Source: Candidatus Aegiribacteria sp.
GTDB taxonomy: Bacteria > Fermentibacterota > Fermentibacteria > Fermentibacterales > JCC-6
Assembly (NCBI GenBank): GCA_030642525.1
Contig: DAOWNO010000131.1
Location: 1-6,357 of the forward strand
Length of the DNA stretch: 6,357 nucleotides
Direction: 5' to 3'
Every line of letters starts with the position of its first letter. Position 1 is the stretch's first letter. Positions 6,240 through 6,357 of the stretch are shown here, one piece after another. The notes beneath the pieces are model-generated. The model was not told the origin of the DNA and searched no databases. It saw only the letters and a program-made list of their open reading frames with translations. Position numbers and translations under genes: made by a program.

Positions 6240-6357
6240 TTACCCTGACTGAAATTCGTTCTGAATAAAGTCAATTACTTCAATCGCAGCAGTTCCCGGA
6301 GTGAAAATAGCCTTGAATCCAGTCTTCTTCAGAGAAGGAATATCCTCCTCCGGAATA
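6240..6357 (-). CDS. Methylmalonyl-CoA mutase, C-terminal end of the B12-binding domain (partial)
   Basis: Only the last 38 codons are in the window; the gene enters from the right edge and ends at a TAA stop at 6240-6242. The visible peptide begins IPEEDIPSLKKTGFKAIFTPG and ends in EFQSG. The pattern IPxxDIxxLKxxGxxAIFxPGT followed by an amphipathic helix is the usual end of the cobalamin-binding domain of methylmalonyl-CoA mutase and its relatives. These enzymes isomerise succinyl-CoA and (R)-methylmalonyl-CoA in the cytoplasm. The adenosylcobalamin signature (DxHxxG) lies outside the window. I therefore cannot tell whether this is a single-chain mutase, a separate small B12-binding subunit, or a related isobutyryl- or ethylmalonyl-CoA mutase. 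The meaB, epimerase and decarboxylase genes directly downstream make methylmalonyl-CoA by far the likeliest substrate. The stop is 7 nt before the meaB start, so the two are surely co-transcribed. Confidence 0.88.
   Translation of the reverse strand, partial: IPEEDIPSLKKTGFKAIFTPGTAAIEVIDFIQNEFQSG

Noticed and set aside
6233..6274. Longer MeaB reading from the ATG at 6272-6274
   Set aside because: It overlaps the mutase C-terminus by 35 nt and adds residues not seen in the family; the ATG at 6230-6232 gives the expected length and follows AGGG.
1..6357. A defence system, mobile element, CRISPR array or other novel system
   Set aside because: No transposase, integrase, spaced repeats, toxin-antitoxin pair or tRNA was seen. 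Nearly every base belongs to one of eight recognisable housekeeping or energy-metabolism genes.

Overview
The window is a tightly packed stretch of bacterial chromosome. All eight supported genes lie on the minus strand, so transcription runs from the right end (6357) to the left end (1). The plus strand carries no convincing gene. Neighbouring genes overlap by a few bases or are separated by 2 to 32 nt. This points to one polycistronic unit, or a long part of one, whose promoter lies to the right of the window. Base composition looks moderate. Shine-Dalgarno sites of the AGGA/GAGG type precede most genes. Nothing identifies the genus. The content fits an anaerobic or fermentative bacterium that makes or consumes propionate and uses a sodium gradient; that is inference from gene content only.

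From right to left, the first seven genes form a methylmalonyl-CoA module. They are the C-terminal end of a B12-dependent methylmalonyl-CoA mutase (6240-6357, cut by the window edge), the mutase chaperone GTPase MeaB (5225-6232), methylmalonyl-CoA epimerase (4822-5244), and a complete four-subunit biotin-dependent, sodium-translocating decarboxylase. The decarboxylase comprises the carboxyltransferase alpha subunit (3269-4819), the small OadG-type membrane subunit (2853-3272), the biotin carrier (2420-2860) and the integral membrane beta subunit (1209-2417).

Together these would interconvert succinyl-CoA, (R)-methylmalonyl-CoA, (S)-methylmalonyl-CoA and propionyl-CoA plus CO2. The last step would be coupled to sodium export if run towards propionyl-CoA, or driven by sodium entry if run in reverse. 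No biotin carboxylase gene is present. With the beta subunit present, this favours the decarboxylase pump over an ATP-dependent propionyl-CoA carboxylase.

The left 1.2 kb changes topic. A sugar-nucleotide-type NAD-dependent epimerase/dehydratase (209-1195) follows the pump by 13 nt. After a clear hairpin around its stop codon comes the start of a SpoU/TrmH-type RNA 2'-O-methyltransferase (1-176), cut by the left edge. The SpoU reading frame is short but recognisable. There is no gene-free stretch longer than 300 bases. I see no mobile element, CRISPR array, tRNA or rRNA, and no sign of a novel defence or other undescribed system. The notable points are the compact arrangement of the pathway, the hairpin, a homopolymer tract in the small pump subunit and that subunit's C-terminal tail.
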